Of a DNA stretch of 64,000 nucleotides, positions 34,380-42,681 are shown one piece after another. Below the pieces are notes generated by a model. That model saw nothing but the letters and a program-made list of their open reading frames with translations, was not told the origin of the DNA and made no database searches. A program made the position numbers and the translations under genes. The first letter of the stretch is position 1. The number at the start of each line of letters is the position of its first letter. Source of the DNA: Sedimentisphaerales bacterium (GTDB lineage: Bacteria; Planctomycetota; Phycisphaerae; Sedimentisphaerales; SM23-30); NCBI GenBank assembly GCA_028281535.1, contig JANQJS010000053.1, positions 1-64,000 of the forward strand, read 5' to 3'.

Positions 34380-35009
34380 TTGTTTTCTTTTTCTTTGTAA
34401 AATAGTTAAGCCTCCTAAGGTAAGTAAAGATAAAGTTACTGGTTCAGGAATAATTACAATATCACCATCATATAGCAGATAGTCGATATCCAAAGTTGAT
34501 CCATCAGCTAGTATGCCGGAAAGTTGTCCTTGGCTTGCACTGTAATCAGATAGTTTGTCACCCAGGAATAGCTGGGTTGTGATGTCGTTTTCAGTGAATT
34601 CAAAACTGTTGCCATGGAGAAAAATCGTGCCATCATAACCTGTCAGTCTTTGAACGGTTCCTCCAGACAAGTTGATTGATGCATTTTGTGCTGAGATGAT
34701 ATTGTATAAAGAGCCGCCTGTAATAGAAGCTCGCGTGTCATGGTAAGCGACTAGTGCACCTCCGATTGTTCCTCCTGACATATCAACGGTTGCATTGAGA
34801 AGGAGGTAAAGATTATAACCGATTACGGCATTATCCAGGATCTCAAGATGTGCCGTATCAAATAAACGTATGGTATTGTTAATATATCTTGAGTCGTCAA
34901 TGATGTGATGTTGTTCATCATCGAAATCGACGAAATCCGTTTGGCCATTTGAAACAGAATAACTGAAACACAACACTATCAGTACAAGAAAGGGTTTTGT
35001 ATACTTCAT
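34374..35009 (-). CDS. PEP-CTERM sorting-domain protein
   Basis: This 211-residue exported protein has a signal peptide (about 1-22). Its body consists of short beta-strand repeats with SGG/TGG turns, and the C terminus is a PEP-CTERM signal (IPEPVTLSLLTLGGL, then RKRK). PEP-CTERM proteins are processed by exosortase and linked to exopolysaccharide or the cell surface. No exosortase is in the window. AGAGGA precedes the ATG. The repeat section resembles part of the secreted protein at 12688, so the two may share a fold. Confidence 0.85.
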   Translation of the reverse strand: MKYTKPFLVLIVLCFSYSVSNGQTDFVDFDDEQHHIIDDSRYINNTIRLFDTAHLEILDNAVIGYNLYLLLNATVDMSGGTIGGALVAYHDTRASITGGSLYNIISAQNASINLSGGTVQRLTGYDGTIFLHGNSFEFTENDITTQLFLGDKLSDYSASQGQLSGILADGSTLDIDYLLYDGDIVIIPEPVTLSLLTLGGLTILQRKRKQN

Positions 35010-35202
35010 GGCATTCCTCTTTTTTATAATTGTGTTAATTTAACCGTCCAGAGATTGTTACTATAAATAAATTTTAAATCTGTGGCAATCGGTAAAATCT
35101 GTGATTAGAAATGATTTTGGTAGGGTGGGTAGACATCTGCCCATCGTTTGAACTGGCAAGGGGAAATTAAAGGTACCTGACCCCTTTAGTTCTTTGATTC
35201 CC

Positions 35203-35805
35203 TTATTTCTCTTCGGTTCCTTTAATCTTCCTGATGGCGTCTATAAGTTTTTGGGATTTAAGAGGGCGAATAATAAAGACATATAACGCAAAAACGAAAA
35301 AGAGACTCATGCCGGTGAATATTGAGTAAGCTTCTTTGCCCCAATATTCGATTTCTATATCAAAATCAGAAGGGGGGCCAACACGAATTAATTGTATGAG
35401 AAATTCCATTTGTAATAAAATCAAGACGATCAAGACATAGGTCGAAATAAGGACGATTCGTCTTGCCCAATTTTTAAGTTGCAACAATCCAACGCCGCCA
35501 ATCATAGAAAGAGAAAAGAATATTAACGTCATTGCAATTCCAAGCTTGGTTGTATTGATGAGTTTATGTGTCATGGAAACAATCGAGTCAATTCCTTCGT
35601 ATAATCTTTTGGCACGTTCCAGTGCCTGGTCATCACAGCTATTTAAGATATAGCACTTGATAAACATGAATGTCGCGCAGATCCCGATGACAATGTTAAA
35701 CCACGCGATCTTTTTAGTCGTCTTATATAGTTTCGTTTCTTTGAACTCTATGGAATATTCCTTCACTATGGTTGTTATTGTACAAGTGAGTCGATTATGT
35801 CGCAA
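35203..35805 (-). CDS. Hypothetical four-helix membrane protein
   Basis: This roughly 200-residue protein has four predicted membrane segments, two short soluble loops and a charged C-terminal tail. I do not recognise the family. The listed start is a TTG at 35805 without a clear ribosome binding site, and a GTG 14 codons downstream is an alternative, so the N terminus is uncertain. Repeats of the AATTAAAGG type lie on both sides (35165, 35819). It is followed by another orphan membrane protein on the same strand. Confidence 0.55.
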   Translation of the reverse strand: MRHNRLTCTITTIVKEYSIEFKETKLYKTTKKIAWFNIVIGICATFMFIKCYILNSCDDQALERAKRLYEGIDSIVSMTHKLINTTKLGIAMTLIFFSLSMIGGVGLLQLKNWARRIVLISTYVLIVLILLQMEFLIQLIRVGPPSDFDIEIEYWGKEAYSIFTGMSLFFVFALYVFIIRPLKSQKLIDAIRKIKGTEEK

Positions 35806-35865
35806 GCTTGTTTAGGATAATTAAAGGTGCCTGACCCTTTTAATTCTTGGCGTTTTAAAGGCAAT

Positions 35866-36600
35866 TTAATCCTTTATTCCGAATTGAATGTAGCCGTCCT
35901 CTGTTGTGATGATTGGCTGATTTTTATTTTGTAGAGCTTCACAATACTTTTCATAGTATTTAAAGGCTAATGTATGCACGTTCCGATTCCATAATGTGAC
36001 GATTAATCCAGAAAAAGATATGTATGCAATCAAACCAAGAAAGGTTACAGTTAATCCGCAAGCAAGTCCTAATATTTCTGTAGAGAATGTATTTTCGACT
36101 GAACGCAAAGCAACCATTTTCGCAAATAAAATAGTTGCGATACTTAGAAAGCTTAATATCAGTATACAGAGAGATAATGGGCGTATTATCTTAACCATTT
36201 TTTTGTAATAATGACATTTCTCTTTGATGTATTTTTCTTCTTTTTCATCAATCACATGGTTTGCATCTATATTTTTATATGCATCATAGAATGTCTTTAA
36301 TAATTCAAATGTTGAATCTTTTTTGGTCCATCGCAAAATATAGATTGCTGTTAACATGGCAATTACAATGAGGCCTAATTCAATCCCCAGGTTCACTCCA
36401 TTAGAAAACATATCCTTTTGCAATGGTGTGGAAAGACTGTCAAATGTATTTGAAACTTTACGCAGAAGGATTGCCATATAAACCGTTAGTGCGGTAAATG
36501 TACAGCCAAAGAAAAGCAGGGTGAATCTATAATCACCCAACTTCGCATAGTTCTTGTGAGTTTTTGTTAGAAACTTTATTTTACGTGCTTCGATAATCAT
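35866..36600 (-). CDS. Hypothetical membrane protein (244 aa)
   Basis: This protein has four predicted membrane segments (near residues 25-45, 70-90, 135-160 and 180-205) and a long charged loop between the second and third. TAAGGT lies upstream of the ATG. No family is recognised. It could form a pair with the membrane protein at 35203, since both are on the same strand with about 60 bases between them, but the intergenic repeat in that gap argues against a tight operon. Confidence 0.6.
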   Translation of the reverse strand: MIIEARKIKFLTKTHKNYAKLGDYRFTLLFFGCTFTALTVYMAILLRKVSNTFDSLSTPLQKDMFSNGVNLGIELGLIVIAMLTAIYILRWTKKDSTFELLKTFYDAYKNIDANHVIDEKEEKYIKEKCHYYKKMVKIIRPLSLCILILSFLSIATILFAKMVALRSVENTFSTEILGLACGLTVTFLGLIAYISFSGLIVTLWNRNVHTLAFKYYEKYCEALQNKNQPIITTEDGYIQFGIKD

Positions 36601-36902
36601 ATTCTGACCTTAAGATCCAATGTATGCGGAGCCTGGGTTTAATACAACATAAAAGCGGGCAAATATTTACGGATGGATATGAGAGAAAATGTGGGTTTTA
36701 AGCTTTGGGTGAAGGTTTTTGCGTTTGGTGGAGCAATTGGTCTTGTATTTGGGCAATTCCAGTTTATAATTAATCTTCGGCGAACATATTTTCAAATCGA
36801 ATACAAGGGACACGGGAACATATTCGATAGGTATATAATTGGATTATTGAAAGTAACTAACACCTTTAGTTCCTTCTCAATTTTTTAAGTGAAAGTATTT
36901 AA
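36601..36902. other. Intergenic region with degenerate repeat
   Basis: About 300 bases between divergent genes. It holds a degenerate copy of the AATTAAAGG repeat (36846-36873). A short frame (36673-36888) runs into this repeat, so I do not accept it as a gene. Confidence 0.4.
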
Positions 36903-37997
36903 ATGTTTGAACGAGATACAGTTTTTATATTAGGTGCTGGAGCTAGTTGTCCATTTGGTTTTCCATCAGGGATTCAGTTGATCGAAGATCTGTGTGGTAG
37001 TGTAATTCTTTATGATGAGGAACAAAAACCAACACATTTAAAAAGAAATAAAATAATTCTTCCTGATCATGCTGGGGCTGGTAATGTTGTTACATCAATC
37101 AGAGAATTCCAAAACCAACTTTATGGAAGTGGATCTAATTCAATCGATCGTTTTTTAATAGAAAATGAATCAAAATGGATGGAATTAGGGAAAAAATTAT
37201 TGGCTTATGTTCTTTATTACTATGAATGGCGATATAGTAAACTTTTGTTCAAAGTTACAAATAATTGGTATCGTAAACTAATTGAAAAAATTGGAGAGCA
37301 ATCTAACTATGATTCTTTTTGTCAGAATGTAAAGTTTATTACTTTCAATTACGATCGAACTTTAGAGTTTTTTCTATTAAATCATTTCAAAAATTATTAT
37401 TCAAAATCCAATGAAGATTGTGATGAAAAATTAAGCAAAATTGAAATCATACATCTTTATGGAGTATTGTCCGATTTAAAATTAGAATTTAACCATCAAT
37501 CTATTAATAGTTGTGTAAGACAAGCGGGGAATATTCTACCATATGGTTTAAAACCTAATTCTAAAGATTTGAATTTAGTTCCAAAAGTTCAAGAATTTAT
37601 GCTTTTAGAAGAATTTCTTCGAGAGATTCCTGAGTCTGATATTGAATTAATACGAAAAGGGAATGTGCCAGATACATTTGCAAAGGCAATTGAAGTATTA
37701 AAAAATGCAGAGGACGTTTATATATTTGGGTTTGGTTTTGATAATGAAAATGTAAAGAAATTAAAACTAGAAAAATTGTGTGATGATAAGCGTTTTAGAC
37801 TTTTCGGCACATGTATGAATTTTAAAGGTAGAAACCTAAAAGAGATCAGGAAACACTTGAATTTTAATATTAATACTCAGATACAAAGTGGTGAGAGAAA
37901 AAAACAACTAGACGAATACGAAAAGAAAAAATGGGAAAATAGCTGGTGTGATGGTACTGTCGATCAATTTTTAAGCGAGATAGGTTGGCAATCTTAA
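36903..37997 (+). CDS. SIR2-like NAD-binding domain protein, possible defence gene
   Basis: This 364-residue protein begins with VFILGAGASCPFGFPSG (glycine-rich loop at 11-15), typical of SIR2-like domains in standalone bacterial proteins. It also has FITFNYDRTLEFF (about 146-158) and IHLYGVLSDL, which correspond to the N-Y-D and H-x-G motifs of that family, and a late VYIFGFGFD. Known relatives include NADases of anti-phage systems and uncharacterised proteins. It is more A+T-rich than its neighbours and has no good ribosome binding site. No obvious partner gene is adjacent, although orphan membrane proteins lie on both sides. A defence role is inference. Confidence 0.7.
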   Translation: MFERDTVFILGAGASCPFGFPSGIQLIEDLCGSVILYDEEQKPTHLKRNKIILPDHAGAGNVVTSIREFQNQLYGSGSNSIDRFLIENESKWMELGKKLLAYVLYYYEWRYSKLLFKVTNNWYRKLIEKIGEQSNYDSFCQNVKFITFNYDRTLEFFLLNHFKNYYSKSNEDCDEKLSKIEIIHLYGVLSDLKLEFNHQSINSCVRQAGNILPYGLKPNSKDLNLVPKVQEFMLLEEFLREIPESDIELIRKGNVPDTFAKAIEVLKNAEDVYIFGFGFDNENVKKLKLEKLCDDKRFRLFGTCMNFKGRNLKEIRKHLNFNINTQIQSGERKKQLDEYEKKKWENSWCDGTVDQFLSEIGWQS

Positions 37998-38146
37998 TCA
38001 AGGAAGCATAGATGCAAAAAATGACACATAGGGAAGAATTAAAGGTGCCTGATCACTTTATTTCCCCCTGACCCTTTTGATTATCCTATTATAAAGCGAG
38101 TGATATAAAATAAACACCTTATACAGTCTTAAGCGAGGAGTAAAAT

Positions 38147-38878
38147 ATGTTTTGGCAATCCGTAATATCTGGTTTAATCGCTTTTCTAGACTGGCACATC
38201 ATTATTGGGGCTATAGGAATCGCATTTGCGTCAGTTCTACATCTTCTCATCACAGGTTTTACGATGGGTGATAATGAATCTGGTGGGCGTTTGGGAGCGG
38301 GTTGCTTATTAATGTTTATTGGAGGGCCTCTTGTTCAGGCTCTTTCCGTTTCTGTGTTTATCTTATTTTGCCTTCCTGCAATAATTGGAACAGGCGGATT
38401 TACCCCACTCGAACTAGTCTCCATGCTTTTATGGCCAGTTATAAAAATAGGTCTCATCGCATTTGGAATAGTTTTTGTTCTTTGTATTATCCCAATCATT
38501 GGTGACATTATAACAAGCACACCTGGTGTTACTATATTTTTGCAGGGTATATTCATGCTTCGTCCGATCACAAATAATCTATTCTATGCTATTTCTGATG
38601 GTGAGATTCTGCCACCCAGTGTTTTTCCAAGTTTTTTGAACTCACTTGGATACGTGATTATTGGAATAGCTATATGCTGGGGGCTATTGCTAATAATTGC
38701 GTTCATATTTGATCAGGTGAAGAAGAGGAGGAATGCAATAGAGTATATTTATTCTCAGTATGATTCTGAGCCAACAATCGGAATGGTTTTTATAGGGATG
38801 TTTTTGGGTCCAATTTTTGGGATTATCCCTTTACTTATGTATGGGCAGTACATCTCATTTTCACTTTCAGCAATATAG
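38147..38878 (+). CDS. Hypothetical multi-pass membrane protein
   Basis: This 243-residue protein has about six hydrophobic segments and short loops, and a good GCGAGGAG ribosome binding site before the ATG. I do not recognise the family. The segment SGGRLGAGCLLMFIGGP is distinctive. It may function with the SIR2-like gene upstream, but a repeat copy (38037-38080) lies between them. Confidence 0.6.
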   Translation: MFWQSVISGLIAFLDWHIIIGAIGIAFASVLHLLITGFTMGDNESGGRLGAGCLLMFIGGPLVQALSVSVFILFCLPAIIGTGGFTPLELVSMLLWPVIKIGLIAFGIVFVLCIIPIIGDIITSTPGVTIFLQGIFMLRPITNNLFYAISDGEILPPSVFPSFLNSLGYVIIGIAICWGLLLIIAFIFDQVKKRRNAIEYIYSQYDSEPTIGMVFIGMFLGPIFGIIPLLMYGQYISFSLSAI

Positions 38879-39008
38879 TTAAGATCTGGTTCGGGTGGAA
38901 TTACTATTCACGCCTGATTTTTATTAACTATTATGTCTGTTCACAATGGTTTAATACAGTGATTTATAATAAATGAGATTACGCTGGCCAATTTAACTAA
39001 GGATGAAT

Positions 39009-39355
39009 ATGATTATTCCCATACTGCTATCTGTCTTTTCTACAGTAATGATTTTGTCATGGTGTATTATGGTACTCATAGTGGTTCTGATCCTTCTGGT
39101 GTTGGTTATGCCTTAATTGTGCTTGTTTCATTTATTGCTGGTATTGTTTCACTTGTAATTGCTATCAGGCAAGGTTTGCGTCATGCGAAGAAGCATAAGG
39201 CTTTTCCTAAAAGTTATTTCAGTTTAGGGGTAAGTCTGTGTGTGCTTTGTGCATATATTGTATTAATGATTTTGGCATCCTTACCTATTGGTGATTCCCG
39301 ACCTGTGGAGGTGCAAGTCAATACACAAAACTCTAATAGTTCAGATGATAAATAG
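39009..39355 (+). pseudogene. Small membrane protein gene, probable frameshift
   Basis: A 98-residue frame starting at 39059 encodes two membrane segments and a polar tail, but has no ribosome binding site. A different frame starts at 39009, with AAGGA five bases upstream, and encodes a hydrophobic leader (MIIPILLSVFSTVMILSW) before it ends at a stop. Joining the two near 39058-39062 by one extra base gives a coherent protein of about 115 residues. So the gene is probably broken by a one-base deletion, or the sequence has an error there. Function unknown. Confidence 0.5.
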
Positions 39356-39366
39356 ATTCAAATTTT

Positions 39367-39691
39367 CCTTGCAAAATAACCGATAAAGAGTAGAGTGAAT
39401 GAAAAGGGTTAAATTCAGACAGACCTTTCCGACAATTTAATAATGGCTTTACTAAGCATATACGCTTCGCTCTAAATCGCGAAATTAAGAACAAAGAGGC
39501 GTAGGTGGGCTTGGTGCGCCTGGACTCACATCTAATCATGTGCGAAAAGGGCACCATTGCTTTCATGTCTCTTTGTGGGCTTTCGCGAGCCTAGAGCGAG
39601 CATGAGGTAGTGGTGTCCTTTTTTTATTGCATGCTCACGCAAGCGTGAGCATGGCACCGTTGAAATGCGTGGGGCATAACCCCATCCTACA
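39367..39691 (+). ncRNA. Structured RNA element, copy B (HEARO/omega-RNA-like)
   Basis: This is the second full copy of the element at 35-368. The nested helices are 39467-39474/39592-39599, 39477-39484/39581-39588 and 39491-39498/39569-39576, each eight perfect base pairs, and they differ from copy A by compensated changes. The variable inner hairpin is CACAT...ATGTG (39527-39542) instead of the CTTTATC...GATAAAG pair of copy A. The 3' hairpin is a long stem with a CAAG loop (39630-39653). Similarity begins at CCTTGC (39367) and the element ends directly before ATGA (39692). The upstream flank differs completely from copy A, as expected for a mobile element with its guide at the 5' edge. Confidence 0.6.
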
Positions 39692-39702
39692 ATGAGATTA
39701 AA

Positions 39703-39827
39703 CAAAAGGATTCCACTTGATAGAGAGGCTTTGCGCCCATTGTACGCCGCGACAGGCGTTCGCCTGACTAAGTTCTTGGGTTCTGTTGTGAACCCGCTTC
39801 CGTTGGGCGCTACATTGTTAGCGAGAT
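39703..39827 (+). ncRNA. 3'-end fragment of the structured RNA family
   Basis: It corresponds to 385-482, with the closing stem GCGCCCA (39733-39739) / TGGGCGC (39804-39810). An extra hairpin (39753-39766, with the GGCGTTCGCC core) is inserted after CGCCGCGAC. It ends GCGAGAT directly before ATGA (39828). Confidence 0.4.
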
Positions 39828-39840
39828 ATGAGAAGAGGTT

Positions 39841-39955
39841 TAACCACAGATTGCGCAGATGAACACCGATTTTAAAGGCAAATGTTTTAGTTTTAAAATA
39901 ACAAAATAGAAATGGTTTTAATTTAATCTGCGCTAATCTGTGAAATCTGTGGTTA
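39841..39955. repeat. MITE-like inverted repeat (CCACAGATT family)
   Basis: This is the second well-preserved copy of the element at 496-610. In both places it begins 13 bases after the ATGA that closes an RNA fragment. That suggests a fixed composite unit. Confidence 0.6.
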
Positions 39956-39967
39956 GAGATAAAGACA

Positions 39968-39996
39968 TGGATTCCCGCCTTCGCGGGAATGACAAG
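39968..39996. repeat. REP-like palindrome (GATTCCCGC ... GCGGGAATG)
   Basis: The stem GATTCCCGC / GCGGGAATG around CTTC is one of the commonest dispersed palindromes in bacterial genomes. It is inserted between two blocks that are contiguous in the region near 770. Confidence 0.6.
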
Positions 39997-40181
39997 CGTG
40001 TGTGTGTGAAAAGGCCGCAACAGTAAATGAAGAAGGCTCGGCAGAACCTGTGAAGAACACAAATGCAAGCAATCAGAAAGGAGGTGATGCTAACAGATAA
40101 ACACGGAGAGGTCTGAAAAAGGTCTGGTTCGTCGGGAAGAGGTCTTGTACTCCACTTCCACCTTTGTGGGAGAACCATTCC

Positions 40182-40267
40182 TTATTACACACATTCGTGT
40201 GCCTAAGCACGCCGCGACCGTTGTGTTGTGATGACGGCTCCGTTGTCGCCTGGTTATTGGGCGAGAC
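40182..40267 (+). ncRNA. 3'-end fragment of the structured RNA family
   Basis: A hairpin CACAC-ATTC-GTGTG (40188-40201) is followed by CGCCGCGACCGTTG, and then by GGCTCCGTTGTCGCC. GCGAC and GTCGC can pair. It ends GCGAGAC directly before ATGA (40268). The order matches positions 293-368 of copy A. Confidence 0.4.
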
Positions 40268-40291
40268 ATGATAAAGACTGAAAGGCAGTTT

Positions 40292-40407
40292 TAACCACAG
40301 ATTGCGCAGATGAAAAAGGCAGATTTGAAAGGCATTAAATTGCTTTGTCTTTAATACATAATACAAAATAAAATTTAATCTGTGAGAATCTGCGCAATCT
40401 GTGGTTT
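40292..40407. repeat. MITE-like inverted repeat (CCACAGATT family)
   Basis: This third copy has TAACCACAGATTGCGCAGAT at the left and, in reverse complement, AAACCACAGATTGCGCAGAT at the right. It is followed by a degenerate RNA fragment (40415-40475), as the copy at 496-610 is followed by 617-740. Confidence 0.6.
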
Positions 40408-40475
40408 GAAGAGTTTTAAATACACCATCCCCATTTCATCTTTGATGAACTGAGGTCGGGCACCCAGGTGTTCGT

Positions 40476-41151
40476 TTGTTTTAGTAGGTTGCTCATGTTG
40501 TTCGCTACTCTGTTGATGAATGGATATTGGGGTCGTAATTTGGGATGGCGAAGATGTTGTGTAAAATGTCGGTGTTGCTATAGAGCCATATTGTGCCATA
40601 GAGTAGCAAGATCAAGATGGCGATTGCTATGATTAGGCCCGACCGATGTCTTTCTGTGTTTATTGACATAGATGTATTGTCTGGCTTTTTTGGGCCGGGA
40701 ACAACATAAATAATGAGGAATATTTATGGCTTAAGGTCAATGTGTTAGGTGTTTTTTTACCTCTTAAATTCATCTTATGAATGAAGTTATTGAAGATATT
40801 TGACTCTTTTAATTGTCCTGGCGTTTAAATATTGTCAGGCATACCCTGACCTACCCATGTGAGTAAGAAGATGACATTTACCATCCCTAAATACGCCTAT
40901 GGTGACTTGAGGCTGCCATTCGGTATTTACCTGATTGGGGGGAGATATTTCTTGTTGCAATCGGGTGGGGTTATTTCTATAATGTAGTTACTACTACCCC
41001 CTCTATAATGCAACCCCTTTATGCGCTTCTTTGAAGCCCGCCAAAAGTTGTTTCTATGATTTCATAAGCTGATGCTTATTAAATCTACCGTTGTATTTTT
41101 CAATCATTAGCATGAGAACGCAGCCTGCTTAACTTACTTAAAGGATCTATT
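40476..41151. other. Remainder of the second repeat-rich intergenic block
   Basis: About 680 bases with degenerate pieces of the same repeats (for example 40880-40940) and a GTCAGG-CATAC-CCTGAC hairpin at 40834-40850. I see no supported gene. The last 100 bases should contain the promoter of the fucosidase-sulfatase operon. Confidence 0.4.
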
Positions 41152-42681
41152 ATGTTTGCTCAAAAAATTACCCGTTATTGTGTGACCTGTCTTATTGTCA
41201 CTTTATTGTTGGCACAACCTTTCGTACTGGCTGAGGAATCGAAAGAGAGGATTGTGTATAAACCCGATTTTGAATCGTTGGCTCAGTGGGAGTCGCCGCA
41301 ATGGTTTAATGATGCGGTGCTTGGATTTTATTGTCATTGGGGTCCTTATTCTGTGCCAGGGTTTATGTTTACTCATCCGGGTGAGCGGGTGGATAGTGGT
41401 ATCTGGTATGGTGGTGCGATGTATGATCCGGAAGACGATTTGGGTGTTTATGATTTTCATCGTAAGACGTATGGCGAGCCATGTGAGTTTGGTTATAAAG
41501 ATTTAGTGCCGCTGTTTAAAGCGGAAAAATGGGATCCAGATCGCTGGGCGCGGATTTATAAAGATGCCGGGGCGGATTTTGCGGGTATATGTGCTGAGCA
41601 TGCTGATGGATATGCGATGTGGGACAGCGAACTGGATACTTATAATTCGATGGATACCGGGCCTCGCCGCGATATTTTGAATGAAATGTTCGAATCGTCT
41701 CGTAAGTTGGGAATGAAAACGATTGCGACTTTTCATGAACCGCCCGGATCGATTTATGGTGCGGGGCGTGAGCATTGTCCGGATGGCGTCGATGTGAATG
41801 ATCCCAAGCATGAAGATTTGTATGAAGTGAGTAGCCATGAGGAACTTTACTTTAAACTGATTGAAGTGATGCATAAATATCAGCCTGATCAGATGTGGTT
41901 TGAGGGGGCACAATTTTATGGTATGGAAAACTGGAAGAAGTTTCTTGCCTATTATTATAATGTGGCTCAGTATTGGGGTAAAGATGTCGTGGTGACGCAA
42001 AAGGGAACTGAAGAACATTTGCTTGCTTCGACCGCTTTGGACATTGAAGGTGGAGAGTTTCCTGGTGGTAAATGGGAATGGCGGGGTATGGAAGAACCTT
42101 CCAAGGAGCGATGGCAGAAAGATGTGCCGCTGGGTAGTTACTGGGCGTATGCTGAGGGTGTTGGTTGTCGGCCGGTAAATATGTTGGTGGATGGGATCGT
42201 TGATCGTATCAGCAAAAATGGTGTGACGTTATTGAGTGTTGCTCCTAAAGCGGATGGTACACTGCCTAAGGCTCAGATTGATTGCTTGAAGGAATTGGGC
42301 GAATGGATGAAGATCAATAAAGAGGCGCTTTACGCGGCTCGATGTGCGATATTTAATGAAGGTGGCGTGGATGTCTGGAAGGCGAAAAAAGGCATGATGC
42401 GTTTTACTGAAAAAGGGTCTTACTTATATGCGATTGAGTTGGGGAACGTTTGGCCTACGACAAAGGGATTTGAAGATTATGAGGAAAGTGTTGAGCCATC
42501 TGCACCTTATCGTATTCCGGGTGTTACCGCGGTGAAGGGGTCGAAGATTTTTATGCTTGGTGCTGATGATGAATTGTCCTGGCGTCAGGAGGGTGATGAT
42601 ATTATTATTGAGACATTGCCAAATCCATTGCCTTGCGGATATGCCTGGAGTTTCAAAATTGAAATGGAGAATTTGAAATGA
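41152..42681 (+). CDS. GH29 alpha-L-fucosidase family protein, secreted
   Basis: This 509-residue GH29 protein has a signal peptide (about 1-27), CHWG (61-64), AEHADGY (148-154) and a DIEGG motif. It closely matches the protein at 1183. At the nucleophile position it has W-F-E-G: Glu251 follows WF and there is no Asp at the next position either. The usual Asp nucleophile is thus absent, so the enzyme may use Glu, have a changed mechanism, or be inactive. AAAGGA precedes the ATG. The stop overlaps the start of the next gene (ATGA), so it is coupled with a sulfatase. The pair probably acts on a sulfated fucose-containing glycan. Confidence 0.88.
   Translation: MFAQKITRYCVTCLIVTLLLAQPFVLAEESKERIVYKPDFESLAQWESPQWFNDAVLGFYCHWGPYSVPGFMFTHPGERVDSGIWYGGAMYDPEDDLGVYDFHRKTYGEPCEFGYKDLVPLFKAEKWDPDRWARIYKDAGADFAGICAEHADGYAMWDSELDTYNSMDTGPRRDILNEMFESSRKLGMKTIATFHEPPGSIYGAGREHCPDGVDVNDPKHEDLYEVSSHEELYFKLIEVMHKYQPDQMWFEGAQFYGMENWKKFLAYYYNVAQYWGKDVVVTQKGTEEHLLASTALDIEGGEFPGGKWEWRGMEEPSKERWQKDVPLGSYWAYAEGVGCRPVNMLVDGIVDRISKNGVTLLSVAPKADGTLPKAQIDCLKELGEWMKINKEALYAARCAIFNEGGVDVWKAKKGMMRFTEKGSYLYAIELGNVWPTTKGFEDYEESVEPSAPYRIPGVTAVKGSKIFMLGADDELSWRQEGDDIIIETLPNPLPCGYAWSFKIEMENLK

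Noticed and set aside
36673..36888. A 71-residue plus-strand frame with one hydrophobic segment
   Set aside because: Its last part translates a degenerate AATTAAAGG repeat and it lacks a ribosome binding site. It may be decayed sequence.
39532..40068. A 178-residue minus-strand frame across the second noncoding block
   Set aside because: It translates REP palindromes (the typical 'VIPAKAGIH' peptide), the CCACAGATT repeat and the structured RNA, and it has no ribosome binding site or domain.
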